A stretch of DNA of 64,000 nucleotides from Desulfovibrio sp. JC022 (GTDB lineage: Bacteria > Desulfobacterota > Desulfovibrionia > Desulfovibrionales > Desulfovibrionaceae). The notes under the pieces are model-generated. The model did not search any database. It saw only the letters and a program-made list of their open reading frames with translations, and was not told the DNA's origin. Shown here one piece after another: positions 26,153 through 35,114 of this stretch. The number at the start of each line of letters is the position of its first letter. Within the stretch, counting starts at the first letter, position 1. The position numbers and the translations under genes are program-made. The stretch lies in the NCBI RefSeq assembly GCF_010470665.1, contig NZ_VOPZ01000004.1:345240-409239 (forward strand). Direction: 5' to 3'.

Positions 26153-27889
26153 TTAAGCCACTATGTAAAGCCCGCTCTGGGAAATTTGTGCCTTCTGATC
26201 TAGAGACTGCATTTCCTGGGCCAAAGAGGTTCCTTCCTGTCTTAAAGTCTGCCAACGCTTGCGCATTTCGGACATCATCTCCTGATATTGCGCAGAGTTA
26301 TGGTCTTCTGCATTTTTCCATGAAGAGTCTGTCTGACCGTCTGAAATACCGGTCTGGACTTCAAGTTTTTCCACTTTGAGGCCCTGCTCTTCCAGAGCCT
26401 GCTTCACAACTTCGAGCTGCTCGGCAATAACTTTCGCTGTTTCGGGGTTTTCCGCCCTGATAGTGGCCTGAACGTCCTTGTTCTTGACCTGCAACATCAC
26501 GTTAACAGTGCCCATATCATGAGGATTAAGCTGCAATGTCAGTTGCTTGCGTCCCTGACCGAGATTCTTGAAAATCCCTTCCTGAACCTGCTCAAGAACA
26601 TTGGACCGGGCAGTATTTTCCCACACGGTACTGGTCTTGCCGACCTGTGCGGACTTGACCGCACTTTGCAAGGTTCCCATCCCGTTACCGAAAATATTAC
26701 CATTGAGATTACCTTCGCCCTTCACAAAGGATTCATCGCTAAGCTTTCCGAAAAAATCGTTCCAAGTGTCCACGTCGTCAGAATCAGAAAGAAGCTGCTC
26801 CAGCCAATGGCGGTTGGAGTTCTTATCATCAGATTGTCCGGCATTCTGCTTGCCCGGACTGGAGTCCCCCTTCAGATTGGGATTGCTGTCCTTCTGTGCA
26901 GAATTCTCTCCATTCTGCCCATTTTGGACGTCCTGCTTAGCACTCTCGCTGACATCCTTGGACGCACCCATGGAATCGCTGATTACTTCAGCGGAGGCCA
27001 TGCGCACCATGCTGGGAGACTGGTCGGAAGCTTTTTCCATAGCTGAATGCAATGAGCTGGCTACAGACTTGACCAGCTTAAGATCCTTGGCATCCTGATC
27101 AGCCTGCTGCTGAGCAAGTGCCGTCTTGAGGACTGAAAAACCTTTCTTGAAATCACCGGCAGTTGCTCCCTCTGAACTGAGCAGCTGGGAAATCTTCTTA
27201 CCGGCACCACCGCCAAGTTTGAACAGATCGGTTAATGTCTTTGCCTCATCTTCTGAAAGCTGAAGCTTGGCGGAATCGGGCATGGATGCGAGCTTGGCCT
27301 GCATCTTTTCAACCACATCACTGAGCTTACCCTGACGGATGGAAGCCAGCAGCCCCTTGGATTCTGCCGGATTAAAACCGAGCTGGGAAAAAATAGAGTT
27401 CAGGTTCTGTTCCTGAACCGGGCTGAGCGTAATCCCCTTCATGCCCTTCATCATGCCGGAAAGCTCAGACACAAGCTGCCCGTAGGTAAGCCCGTTTTCA
27501 CTCATCACCTTTTCTTCAAGATCGGCGATATCTTTTTTATCAAGTCCGTACTCTTCGAGCTCTTCCTTGATTTCATTCCAGTCCTCACGGCTGACCTGAA
27601 GATCCTGCGGCTGCTCTTCGACAGACTGCATAGCCACACTTTCCGCAGCTTCATCAATATACTCAGATGCGGTTTCAGATTCGGTATAAGATACCGCCTC
27701 CTCATAAACGGAGCTGGCATCATTCACGATATCCTGAACCGGCTGGTAAGCTGCCTGAGCTTCCGACTGGCTGGAATAAAGGAAATTATCGAACATTGAT
27801 GAGCGAAAAGAATATTCAGACAAAGACGTTCTGTCCAAAAGACTGCTCAAGTCCTGCTGTTTTTGATCGAGATGTGGAAGTATTTTCAT
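26153..27889 (-). CDS. fliK: Flagellar hook-length control protein FliK
   Basis: A 578-residue hook-length ruler. The long N-terminal part is low-complexity, Gln/Ser/Asp-rich and partly helical, as expected for the ruler. The conserved export-switch domain is at the C-terminus (LQLNPHDMGTVNVMLQVKNK, then EQLEVVKQALEEQGLKVEKLEV). I start it at 27889, where AGGAG lies eight bases upstream; an upstream in-frame TTG at 27931 falls inside the promoter. First gene of fliK-flgD-flgE. Confidence 0.9.
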   Translation of the reverse strand: MKILPHLDQKQQDLSSLLDRTSLSEYSFRSSMFDNFLYSSQSEAQAAYQPVQDIVNDASSVYEEAVSYTESETASEYIDEAAESVAMQSVEEQPQDLQVSREDWNEIKEELEEYGLDKKDIADLEEKVMSENGLTYGQLVSELSGMMKGMKGITLSPVQEQNLNSIFSQLGFNPAESKGLLASIRQGKLSDVVEKMQAKLASMPDSAKLQLSEDEAKTLTDLFKLGGGAGKKISQLLSSEGATAGDFKKGFSVLKTALAQQQADQDAKDLKLVKSVASSLHSAMEKASDQSPSMVRMASAEVISDSMGASKDVSESAKQDVQNGQNGENSAQKDSNPNLKGDSSPGKQNAGQSDDKNSNRHWLEQLLSDSDDVDTWNDFFGKLSDESFVKGEGNLNGNIFGNGMGTLQSAVKSAQVGKTSTVWENTARSNVLEQVQEGIFKNLGQGRKQLTLQLNPHDMGTVNVMLQVKNKDVQATIRAENPETAKVIAEQLEVVKQALEEQGLKVEKLEVQTGISDGQTDSSWKNAEDHNSAQYQEMMSEMRKRWQTLRQEGTSLAQEMQSLDQKAQISQSGLYIVA

Positions 27890-27913
27890 TTTCTGACTCC
27901 TCGATCTAAACGT

Positions 27914-27931
27914 ATTCACGAGGCGTGCCAA
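27914..27931 (-). promoter_or_regulatory. Sigma-54-like promoter of fliK-flgD-flgE
   Basis: Minus strand: TTGGCACGCCTCGTGAAT. The -24 half is identical to that of the flagellin promoter (TTGGCACGC). Ten bases after GG the -12 pair is GA rather than GC, so it is a weaker match. It lies about 27-45 bases before the fliK ATG. Confidence 0.55.
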
Positions 27932-28025
27932 AACTGAAACAAAAATATTACAGATACTTAGGCAGGATTAAATCATTTTTGAGATGGAAATTTCTTCCCT
28001 TTTAAGGAAAATAATTCAGTGCTGC

Positions 28026-29438
28026 TCAGCTCCGGCTAAAAATTGCCGCAAGCTGTTCATAGTAGGAAAGGACACGAATCCATGACTGGCGGTTATAGTC
28101 ATTATTTTGCAGAAAAAGGTGAATGAAGCCTGTAAACTGCCGCAAAACCAGCGGGCACGAATTCCAAAAAGAATCATCCAGCGGAGCACTGCGGGCAAGC
28201 CCCTTGCTGAAAGCTTTACCAAGGTGCGGAAGATGGGTCCTCATCTTGGCTGCAAGCAACGGTTTCTGCACAGCAAATTCATCCCATACCCGCTCGGCTC
28301 CGACAGCATCCCAGAGACCGAAAATCAGACCAAAATACTGCTGCCAGAACAGGCCCAGCATATCCCCGGACTGTGCTTTACTGCCGCTTAACTGCTGAAG
28401 GCCGTACAAACCGTTCGCATTACGAGCAGACAGGGACATGCGCAGCCCCGGCATATTCATCTTCTGCAAACCGGCCCGGTCATCTATAATCATGCGCTTT
28501 GCAGCCACAGCTATGCGCGAAGGAGTAAACGGGGAATGGCAATATAACTTATCACGGGTGCAGGACCAGCAGCCGAGGGCACAACTCATGGTGGAACGGA
28601 GTACATAATGCCCGTTCTGATACGGTCCGGTCTCCCACGGATTCACATTGCCCATGGAAAGGTTGAGCACCTTCAGCCCGGACCATGCGGCCAGATGCAT
28701 AGGGCCTGTATCCGGGGTAATGAAAAGTTGCAGGGACTGACCCACGGCAATAAGCTCACCCAGATTGAGTTTACCGGACATATCCAGAACCGGCCCCCTG
28801 CAAAGACAGGCCACTTCCTGCCCCATGCCCTGCTCCAGCGGCCCGCCGAAAAGAACAGGGCGCAAACCCCGCCCCAAAAGTTCCGCACACAAATCAGCCC
28901 AAAAACGGACCGAAGGACGCTTGGCCTCCTCACTGGCTCCCAGAAAAAGACCGATGCGATTGGAATCTTTATGCAGAGTGCGCGGTTGCGGCCATTTTGT
29001 AGCGGCAAGAGTGCTTAGGGGAATGCAATCAAGGGCATTCAAATCCGCCCAATGAAAAAGATTATGGCGGTTGTTCTCCACCACACTGGCCCGGTAAAGC
29101 TGCCAATTACCAAGGATATGGGTTGTTCCGCCCGGAGATGCCACCGCGCCGAGCTTGGATTCGGCATGCAGTTCCCCGGCAAGATTCGCAGCCTGCTCGC
29201 GAATACTCAGGTTAACGACCAGCTCATACCTATTCTGACGCAGCACGCCCACGCCTTCCCAAGGGAAATAGGTAACCCTTGGACTGACCGGCATGAGCGG
29301 ACGGAAAAACTTCTCCTCAGCCACCACCCAGATGGGATGACCGGGATAGGCCCTCTCCAGCCAGAGAAAAAGCGGAAAGGAGAGAATCAAATCTCCCATG
29401 CGCTGCATTTGAAGAACAAGTATCGGGCGTTTGGACAT
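28026..29438 (-). CDS. Glycosyltransferase family 9 (heptosyltransferase-like)
   Basis: A 470-residue GT-B enzyme of family 9. N-terminal ILVLQMQRMGDLILSFPLFLWLERAYPGHP is the family opening, and the donor-binding C-terminal half has IGLFLGASEEAKRPSVRFW, LFGGPLEQ and FITPDTGPMHLAAWSGLKVLNL. Family 9 enzymes usually add heptose to lipopolysaccharide core. About 100 residues at the C-terminus go beyond the usual length and hold no motif I know. It is encoded just upstream of the fliK operon, so flagellar glycosylation is a possible alternative role; this is inference. Confidence 0.85.
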   Translation of the reverse strand: MSKRPILVLQMQRMGDLILSFPLFLWLERAYPGHPIWVVAEEKFFRPLMPVSPRVTYFPWEGVGVLRQNRYELVVNLSIREQAANLAGELHAESKLGAVASPGGTTHILGNWQLYRASVVENNRHNLFHWADLNALDCIPLSTLAATKWPQPRTLHKDSNRIGLFLGASEEAKRPSVRFWADLCAELLGRGLRPVLFGGPLEQGMGQEVACLCRGPVLDMSGKLNLGELIAVGQSLQLFITPDTGPMHLAAWSGLKVLNLSMGNVNPWETGPYQNGHYVLRSTMSCALGCWSCTRDKLYCHSPFTPSRIAVAAKRMIIDDRAGLQKMNMPGLRMSLSARNANGLYGLQQLSGSKAQSGDMLGLFWQQYFGLIFGLWDAVGAERVWDEFAVQKPLLAAKMRTHLPHLGKAFSKGLARSAPLDDSFWNSCPLVLRQFTGFIHLFLQNNDYNRQSWIRVLSYYEQLAAIFSRS

Positions 29439-29497
29439 ATCCGCAGTCTACAGTAATCTTTTGGAAAATTCTATGGGGAGGGGTGCGCAATAAAAAA

Positions 29498-29526
29498 ACC
29501 CGGCCCTCCGAACGGAGGACCGGGGT
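29498..29526 (-). terminator. Terminator after fructose-6-phosphate aldolase
   Basis: ACCCGGCCCTCCG (29498-29510) pairs with CGGAGGACCGGGGT (29513-29526), followed on the minus strand by seven T. Confidence 0.85.
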
Positions 29527-29555
29527 CAAATTCAAAAAATAGAACTCACCACAAC

Positions 29556-30200
29556 TTACTTAGTCAGCTTATCCCAATCCGCATTAAACGCTGCCAAGCC
29601 CTTGTCGGTCAAAGGATGGGCCGCGAATTGGCTGATTACCTTATATGGAATGGTTGCCACATCCGCACCGATTAGGGCTGAATCCAGCACATGCATGGGA
29701 TGGCGGATGGAGGCCACCAGCACCTTGGTGGGGAAATCATAATTATCATAAATAGTGCGGATCTGCTCAATCAGTTCCATACCGTCCTGTGAAATTCCAT
29801 CCAGTCGGCCTACGAACGGACTTACGTAAGTAGCTCCCGCCTTGGCGGCCAGCAAAGCCTGCAAGGGTGAAAAAACAAGGGTCACGTTGGTCTTCACACC
29901 CTTGCGATAAAGAGCCTTGGTTGCCACCAATCCTTCATCGGTCATGGGCACCTTGATGACCACGTTGTCACCAAAGGAGGCAAGGTCCTCAGCCATGCGG
30001 ATCATTTCTTCAGCACTCTCTCCCACCACCTCAAGGCTGACCGGACCTTCAACCTCGGCACAGATGGCCTCGGCCTGCTTGCGCCAGTCACCGCCCTCGC
30101 GAGAAAGCAGGGTCGGGTTGGTGGTTACTCCGTCCATCAGCCCCTGTGCCTTTGCCTTCCTAATCTCATCAAGATTTGCAGTATCCAGAAAAAACTCCAT
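29556..30200 (-). CDS. fsa: Fructose-6-phosphate aldolase / small transaldolase
   Basis: A 214-residue TIM-barrel aldolase of the short transaldolase group (classical transaldolases are about 315). [23 protein letters not shown], the Schiff-base Lys83 in [40 protein letters not shown] segment and the C-terminal [11 protein letters not shown] are all present. It either cleaves fructose-6-phosphate or serves as transaldolase in pentose interconversion; sequence alone does not decide. Start at 30200 chosen because GGGAGG lies five bases before it. Confidence 0.88.
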   Translation of the reverse strand: MEFFLDTANLDEIRKAKAQGLMDGVTTNPTLLSREGGDWRKQAEAICAEVEGPVSLEVVGESAEEMIRMAEDLASFGDNVVIKVPMTDEGLVATKALYRKGVKTNVTLVFSPLQALLAAKAGATYVSPFVGRLDGISQDGMELIEQIRTIYDNYDFPTKVLVASIRHPMHVLDSALIGADVATIPYKVISQFAAHPLTDKGLAAFNADWDKLTK

Positions 30201-30378
30201 ATGCACCTCCCTTAACAACCGTCAGTTATCACTCATTTTTTCTTTCTTAATTTCACCGAATAAATTTTAAATCGGACTACCATTATTTTCTACATAGCCC
30301 ATTTTTTTAACGAGCAAAAGCACTATATTCATAAATATCTGTAAGTTAACATGGCCATATCCCGGCAGGGCCTCTCAG

Positions 30379-30407
30379 TTGACAACTTAACAGGACCGGG
30401 GTAAACA
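30379..30407 (+). promoter_or_regulatory. Candidate promoter of the trpL-trpB unit
   Basis: TTGACA (30379-30384), 17 bases, TAAACA (30402-30407). The -35 is perfect, the -10 poor. If right, the transcript begins only a few bases before the leader peptide ATG. Confidence 0.45.
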
Positions 30408-30417
30408 CTTTCTCACT

Positions 30418-30471
30418 ATGAACGTTTCTTACTCCAACTTTACACTTTATTTTTGGTGGTGGCGCAGCTGA
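30418..30471 (+). CDS. trpL: trp operon leader peptide (17 residues, three consecutive Trp)
   Basis: ATG to TGA encodes MNVSYSNFTLYFWWWRS. Three tandem TGG codons (30454-30462) stand just before the stop, as in trp leader peptides, where ribosome stalling at scarce Trp-tRNA decides attenuation. The stop codon is three bases before the first strand of the switch that follows. GGGG lies about 15 bases upstream, so the ribosome site is not ideal. Found from sequence alone; the peptide is too short for normal gene finding. Confidence 0.85.
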   Translation: MNVSYSNFTLYFWWWRS

Positions 30472-30474
30472 TGC

Positions 30475-30559
30475 GTCGCGGTTGGTTACGTTCTTAAAAC
30501 AGGTACCAAATAAAAATTTTATAGAACCGCGACAGTGAAAACTGGTCGCGGTTTTTTTA
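30475..30559 (+). terminator. trp attenuator (anti-terminator / terminator switch)
   Basis: GTCGCGGTT occurs twice, at 30475-30483 and 30545-30553, and its exact complement AACCGCGAC lies between, at 30525-30533. The middle strand can pair with either copy. Pairing with the second gives a terminator followed by seven T; pairing with the first blocks it. A ribosome that finishes the leader peptide would cover the first copy and so allow termination; one stalled at the Trp codons would leave it free. Confidence 0.87.
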
Positions 30560-30603
30560 TGCCTGCACAGCACTGTCGCAAAAAAGATTTCAGGAGAGAA
30601 AAA

Positions 30604-31815
30604 ATGACTGACAACGCAACTATCAATGCAGACGGCTTTTTTGGTGAATACGGCGGACAGTACGTTCCCGAACAGCTTCTTCCCATCCTGAACGAGCTGG
30701 CGGAAACTTACGAAAAATTCAGAAAAGATCCCGATTTCATCAAGGAATTTCAGTACTACCTCGCAAAATATTCCGGCCGCCCCACTCCCCTCTACCTCTG
30801 TTCCAACCTCACTGAAGAACTCGGCGGTGCTAAAATCTACCTCAAGCGTGAAGACCTCAACCATCTCGGCGCGCACAAGGTCAACAACACCATCGGCCAG
30901 ATCCTGCTGGCAAAACGCATGGGCAAGAAAAAAATCATCGCTGAAACTGGAGCTGGACAGCACGGCGTAGCCACTGCCGCAACCTGCGCGCTCATGGGCA
31001 TGGAATGTACCATCGTCATGGGTGAAGTGGATATTGAACGCCAGAAGCTCAACGTATTTCGCATGCGCATGATGGGGGCGAAAGTTGTAGCGGCAACTTC
31101 CGGGCAGAAAACCCTTAAGGAAGCTGTGGATGAAGCTTTGGCCGCATGGATCGGTGATGCTGAAAATACTTTTTACCTGCTTGGTTCCGCAGTAGGCCCT
31201 CACCCCTATCCGGTCATGGTCCGCGACTTCCAGTCCGTAATCGGACGCGAAGCCAAGCAGCAGTGCCTTGAAGACGAAGGTCGTCTGCCTGATTACTGCA
31301 TAGCCTGTGTTGGCGGCGGTTCCAATGCCATCGGTATGTTCGCGGATTTCATCGGTGAAGAATCCGTCAAACTGGTTGGCGTTGAGCCCTCTGGACGAGG
31401 TCTTGAACTCGGCGATCACGCCGCAACCCTTTCTTTAGGCGAACCCGGTGTAATGCACGGATTCAACTCCTACATGCTCAAGGACGAACAGGGCGAACCT
31501 GCTCCGGTTTACTCAATCTCCGCAGGACTCGATTACCCCAGCGTCGGACCTGAGCATTCCCATCTCAAGGATCTTGGTCGCGCTCAATACGAGTATGCTT
31601 CAGACAAGGAAGCAACAGACGCATTCTTCAAGCTTTCACAGTGCGAAGGAATCATCCCTGCCCTTGAGTCTTCCCACGCGCTGGCCTATGCCCTCAAGCT
31701 GGCACCGCAGCTCGACAAGGACAAGATCATCGTGGTCAACCTTTCCGGTCGCGGCGACAAAGACGTGGCCCAGATCGAAGACATGATCGCTAAAGGCGAA
31801 CTTGAATTGCCATAG
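30604..31815 (+). CDS. trpB: Tryptophan synthase beta subunit
   Basis: A 403-residue PLP enzyme that joins indole and serine to give tryptophan. The PLP lysine is Lys92 in [17 protein letters not shown]-type start ([11 protein letters not shown]), the glycine-rich phosphate loop [12 protein letters not shown] and the C-terminal NLSGRGDKD are conserved, and this is the TrpB1 type that partners TrpA. I start it at 30604 (AGGAG before it), as the longer frame runs back into the attenuator. trpA and other trp genes are not in the window and a terminator follows directly, so this trpB is a single-gene unit with its own attenuation control. Confidence 0.95.
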   Translation: MTDNATINADGFFGEYGGQYVPEQLLPILNELAETYEKFRKDPDFIKEFQYYLAKYSGRPTPLYLCSNLTEELGGAKIYLKREDLNHLGAHKVNNTIGQILLAKRMGKKKIIAETGAGQHGVATAATCALMGMECTIVMGEVDIERQKLNVFRMRMMGAKVVAATSGQKTLKEAVDEALAAWIGDAENTFYLLGSAVGPHPYPVMVRDFQSVIGREAKQQCLEDEGRLPDYCIACVGGGSNAIGMFADFIGEESVKLVGVEPSGRGLELGDHAATLSLGEPGVMHGFNSYMLKDEQGEPAPVYSISAGLDYPSVGPEHSHLKDLGRAQYEYASDKEATDAFFKLSQCEGIIPALESSHALAYALKLAPQLDKDKIIVVNLSGRGDKDVAQIEDMIAKGELELP

Positions 31816-31840
31816 GACTTCACCGTCATTTAAAAGTAAA

Positions 31841-31875
31841 ACGGCCTGTTCTCTGAAGAGGACAGGCCGTTTTTT
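31841..31875 (+). terminator. Terminator after trpB
   Basis: ACGGCCTGT pairs with ACAGGCCGT around a short loop, followed by six T. Confidence 0.85.
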
Positions 31876-31896
31876 ACTGGAATAAATATATATTAC

Positions 31897-32655
31897 TTAC
31901 ATCTGTCCGTCTAATTTTTCACCTGACAACCATTTGGCATAGCTGCCTTCAAAATCGGTCAAAATCTGCGCCATCATAGGCATAAAAGATCCTATGCCCC
32001 CCTCAATACCGAATCCGGCAAGATAAGCCTGCTGACCGCTGAAAATCAGATCCTTCTGAACCATGATCAATGCGTTCTGCGGAACAGTGACTTTATTCTT
32101 TGTGTTAAAACTTTTCTTGCAAGCCTCAAGATCCGTTGAAATCCAGTTACGACAAAGAATGGGACGCACTTCATATATTGAGCAGCGGTTCTCTTTTAAA
32201 AACGGGCAGGGCCTGAAATATGTTTTAGCAAAATCCTTGAGCTGACCGGAAACAAAATTACCGGTAGCAACCATGCATTCCTCGGTCAAGCGGACAAATT
32301 CATCTTCAGAACAATTTGCAGCCAGATGAAGAGCAATACGAAAAGCCTCCTGCGGAGTCAGGGTGATATGCGAGGAGCAGCAGTAAGAACATCCTGCTGC
32401 ACAGGCAAGCTTGAAATCCGGGTCCAGACTTTCCACCTGCCCCTGCACCGCACTGAAATTTGCATCAAACAACCCGCTCCCTTTCTCCGCCAGCAAGACC
32501 GGAAACTGCTGCATATCAGGAGTAATATTTGTACAATCAGCACATACAGCTAAACTCATATCACGCAGAAATTTGATCATCTCCGGGTGGGTTTCAAAAA
32601 ATGGAAAGACATGGGCAAGCCCGCTGTCGATAATTTCATCAAGGCTGTTTTTCAT
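31897..32655 (-). CDS. YkgJ-family cysteine cluster protein
   Basis: A 252-residue protein with the zinc/iron-chelating CxxCxxx(x)C pattern of the YkgJ family: ACAAGCSYCCSSHITLTP near residue 110, then CPFLKENRCSIYEVRPILCRNW near 170. An extra pair, VCADCTN, lies upstream. Such proteins probably bind Zn or an Fe-S cluster; the function is unknown. The start at 32655 is preferred because AGGAGG has better spacing to it than to the adjacent ATG three bases earlier. It overlaps the 3' end of the transporter gene by 17 bases, so both are cotranscribed. Confidence 0.78.
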   Translation of the reverse strand: MKNSLDEIIDSGLAHVFPFFETHPEMIKFLRDMSLAVCADCTNITPDMQQFPVLLAEKGSGLFDANFSAVQGQVESLDPDFKLACAAGCSYCCSSHITLTPQEAFRIALHLAANCSEDEFVRLTEECMVATGNFVSGQLKDFAKTYFRPCPFLKENRCSIYEVRPILCRNWISTDLEACKKSFNTKNKVTVPQNALIMVQKDLIFSGQQAYLAGFGIEGGIGSFMPMMAQILTDFEGSYAKWLSGEKLDGQM

Positions 32656-33583
32656 CATCTCCTCCTGAAAAAACTGCGCGGTTGCGGTTGGCAAGAAGCA
32701 CCCCCGAAATATTGTGCCATAAACTGAACAAAGCACCGGGCAAAGCACTTACACTACCAAAATATTTAGTTGCCAGAGCAACACCCAGCCCTGAATTCTG
32801 CATCCCCACTTCAATAGCAAGGGTCAGACTGTCGCGGTGGCTGAATCCGGCCAGCCTGCCTGCTCCGTATCCGGCCCCTAATCCGCCCATATTGTGCAGG
32901 ATCACGGCAACGAAAACAAGCAACGGAAATGAAGCTAACATATCCCGGTTAAGACCGATAATACAGGCAATAAGCATGGATATTACGATGATGGATATGG
33001 AAGGGAAAATGTGCAGCAAAGGGTCCAGCCTCTGCCTGAGCAATCTACGCAGAACCAACCCGTCCACCAGCGGAAAAATAACTATCCAGAAAACCGATTT
33101 GACCATGGGCAGAAATGGAATCTCAATCTGCTGGTTAAGAACTACATAGATGATCAGCGGAGTCAGCAGCGGGGCCAGACAGGTAGAAACGAGAGTCATA
33201 GTCACCGAAAGGGCGACATTGGCCTTTGCCAGATGCGCGATAACATTTGAAGCTGTCCCGCCGGGACAAGCTCCCACAACCACCATGCCGATCAGGGCCT
33301 CCTGCGGTAATCCCAGCAGAGCAGACAGAACAACAGCCAAAGCGGGCATTATTGTATATTGCAGCAGAACACCCAGCCCAACAGCTCTATAATTCCTGAT
33401 CGCCACCGCGAAATCACTGAACTCAAGAGTCAGCCCCATGCCGAACATGATAATCCCCAGACTGAGGGCTATATGGGACTTCATCCATGTGAATAGTGAC
33501 GGCTCAAGAAAGGCGGCAAAACTCAAAATGACTGCCAGCAAAAGAAAATGCCGTTCAATAAAGCGACACAGGTAATTAACCAT
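32639..33583 (-). CDS. Bile acid:sodium symporter (BASS) family transporter
   Basis: A 314-residue membrane protein with about nine to ten helices. The BASS blocks are visible: LSLGIIMFGMGLTLEFSDF, GMVVVGACPGGTASNVIAHLAKANVALSVTMT and the second sodium-site region TLAIEVGMQNSGLGVALATKYF. Relatives move organic anions such as pantoate with sodium; the substrate here is unknown. AGGAG precedes the ATG at 33583. Cotranscribed with the YkgJ-type gene. Confidence 0.88.
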   Translation of the reverse strand: MVNYLCRFIERHFLLLAVILSFAAFLEPSLFTWMKSHIALSLGIIMFGMGLTLEFSDFAVAIRNYRAVGLGVLLQYTIMPALAVVLSALLGLPQEALIGMVVVGACPGGTASNVIAHLAKANVALSVTMTLVSTCLAPLLTPLIIYVVLNQQIEIPFLPMVKSVFWIVIFPLVDGLVLRRLLRQRLDPLLHIFPSISIIVISMLIACIIGLNRDMLASFPLLVFVAVILHNMGGLGAGYGAGRLAGFSHRDSLTLAIEVGMQNSGLGVALATKYFGSVSALPGALFSLWHNISGVLLANRNRAVFSGGDDEKQP

Positions 33584-33675
33584 CTTCACTCCTGCGAAAA
33601 ACAACTTGCAAACTCTATGTTCATGTTGCTGTAGAGCATTCTCATCGCCCCTGCAAGCGAGTACATGTCAGCCAC

Positions 33676-33705
33676 TTGAATATAAGTCTGGTTTTGATGT
33701 ATGAT
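33676..33705 (+). promoter_or_regulatory. Candidate promoter of the DUF2156 gene
   Basis: TTGAAT (33676-33681), 18 bases, TATGAT (33700-33705). A good -10, in a divergent spacer 39 bases before the gene. Confidence 0.4.
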
Positions 33706-33743
33706 GAATAAAGGAATGTACACTTTAAGCTTTATTTAGAACG

Positions 33744-34763
33744 ATGAATTTAAACAGAGCTGCAAAACTTCGCTTTTTACACAGTGATGATCCGGGCTGT
33801 CTCCACACACTGCTGCCCTACCTGAAAATGTACGGCAACAGATGCCTGTCTTATTCGACAACACAGCCGGGGCTTAATCACGCCCTGCTGGAATCCAGCG
33901 GTTACATTTCTTGGATCGAAACCAGTACTCTCCTGCCCGGAAAAAATGCCGTAATCCTGTCCGAACCTGTCTGCGCCCCTGAACAGCAATTACCCCTGAT
34001 AAAGAGGATGGAAAAACATTTAGGCAAAATAACCCTTGTCCAGATCGGGGAAAAGCTTGCTGAAATCCTGTTTGAAGAAGGGTTCAGTGTATATCAAATC
34101 GGAGTGGAGACAGAATTGGACATCCAGACATTTTCCCTCACCGGAAAACACAAATGCTCTCTCCGTCAATGGCGGAACAAGTGTTTGAAATCAGGACTTA
34201 CGGTTGAGGAAAAAAAACTATCCGAAATTGACCGTCAGGAAATAGATAAACTCTGCTACAACTGGCTTAAAGGCAAGGGCGGCAAAGAATTATCCTTTCT
34301 GACCCGGCCCATGGCCGACACGGACGAAGAGGGGGTTCGGTTTTTCTGGACCCGAAAAGACGGGGATTTGCAAGCCCTTGCCGGATTCGACCCCTTATGC
34401 TCATCAGGCAGCACAGTTGGGTATTACCATAATTTCGACCGCATCTGCTCCGGGGCAGTGAATGGCGCATCAGCATTCACCCTGCTTAATGCCATGGATA
34501 AATTCCGCCTGGAAAACAAACAGATACTCAGCCTCGGGCTTTCGCCACTTTCCGGTATGGAACAGGGCTACGACCTTGTCGGGCCATTGCAAAAACTTGC
34601 ACAGTTTTTCTATGAATATGGAGAGAAAATATATCCTTTTAAAGGGAATGCCAGGCACAAATCGAAATTCTGCGGAACAAAGAAAAAAGTATATGTAGCG
34701 AGCAATGCGGGCTGGTTCAGGACAATGATCGCGGCGTCAACTGCATGCGGACTGGAACTGTAA
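33744..34763 (+). CDS. DUF2156 / phosphatidylglycerol lysyltransferase C-terminal-like protein
   Basis: A 339-residue protein resembling the soluble catalytic domain of MprF, with a double GNAT-like fold. Features: the FSLTGKHKCSLRQWRNKCLKSG segment, TVEEKK, LSFLTRPM, GYYHNFDR and KIYPFKGNARHKSKFCG at the end, which in this family reads like FKxKF. No membrane domain is present, so it would not make lysyl-lipid by itself in the way full MprF does. Monocistronic. Function uncertain. Confidence 0.7.
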   Translation: MNLNRAAKLRFLHSDDPGCLHTLLPYLKMYGNRCLSYSTTQPGLNHALLESSGYISWIETSTLLPGKNAVILSEPVCAPEQQLPLIKRMEKHLGKITLVQIGEKLAEILFEEGFSVYQIGVETELDIQTFSLTGKHKCSLRQWRNKCLKSGLTVEEKKLSEIDRQEIDKLCYNWLKGKGGKELSFLTRPMADTDEEGVRFFWTRKDGDLQALAGFDPLCSSGSTVGYYHNFDRICSGAVNGASAFTLLNAMDKFRLENKQILSLGLSPLSGMEQGYDLVGPLQKLAQFFYEYGEKIYPFKGNARHKSKFCGTKKKVYVASNAGWFRTMIAASTACGLEL

Positions 34764-34793
34764 CGAGGAGCGGCAAATGAACAGCAGGCAGGA

Positions 34794-35111
34794 TTAACTT
34801 ACCTGAATTCTCAACTCATCAAGATAGAAACGGTATTTTTTTACCAAAGGAGCAAGGGCTTCTTCCATGCCCAGCTTGGAAACATCCTGAATCGCCAAAC
34901 CCAACCTTGAAAGAGGATCAAGGCAAAAATTTGCGGCTGCTCCTTTCAGGCTGTGCCCCAGCCGTCCCACTTCTTTCAGATTTCCAGCCTCCAGGCTGCT
35001 TTCCATCTGCTGCAACTCATCAAACTGATGAATCACAAAATGCGGAATCAATTCTCTGAGATCGTCATTAATGATGAACAGGTCTTGCCCTGTCTTTTCT
35101 CCAGACATCAT
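34794..35111 (-). CDS. Stand-alone histidine phosphotransfer (HPt) protein
   Basis: A 105-residue four-helix HPt protein with the phospho-accepting His53 in LGHSLKGAAANF. It has no kinase or receiver domain and lies three bases after the hybrid kinase gene, so it is its natural phosphorelay partner: kinase to receiver to HPt to an unlinked response regulator. Confidence 0.9.
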   Translation of the reverse strand: MMSGEKTGQDLFIINDDLRELIPHFVIHQFDELQQMESSLEAGNLKEVGRLGHSLKGAAANFCLDPLSRLGLAIQDVSKLGMEEALAPLVKKYRFYLDELRIQVS

Positions 35112-35114
35112 TTC

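Noticed and set aside
30346..31419. Long open frame opposite trpB
   Set aside because: No recognisable protein features; covers the trp attenuator and trpB, both well supported on the plus strand.
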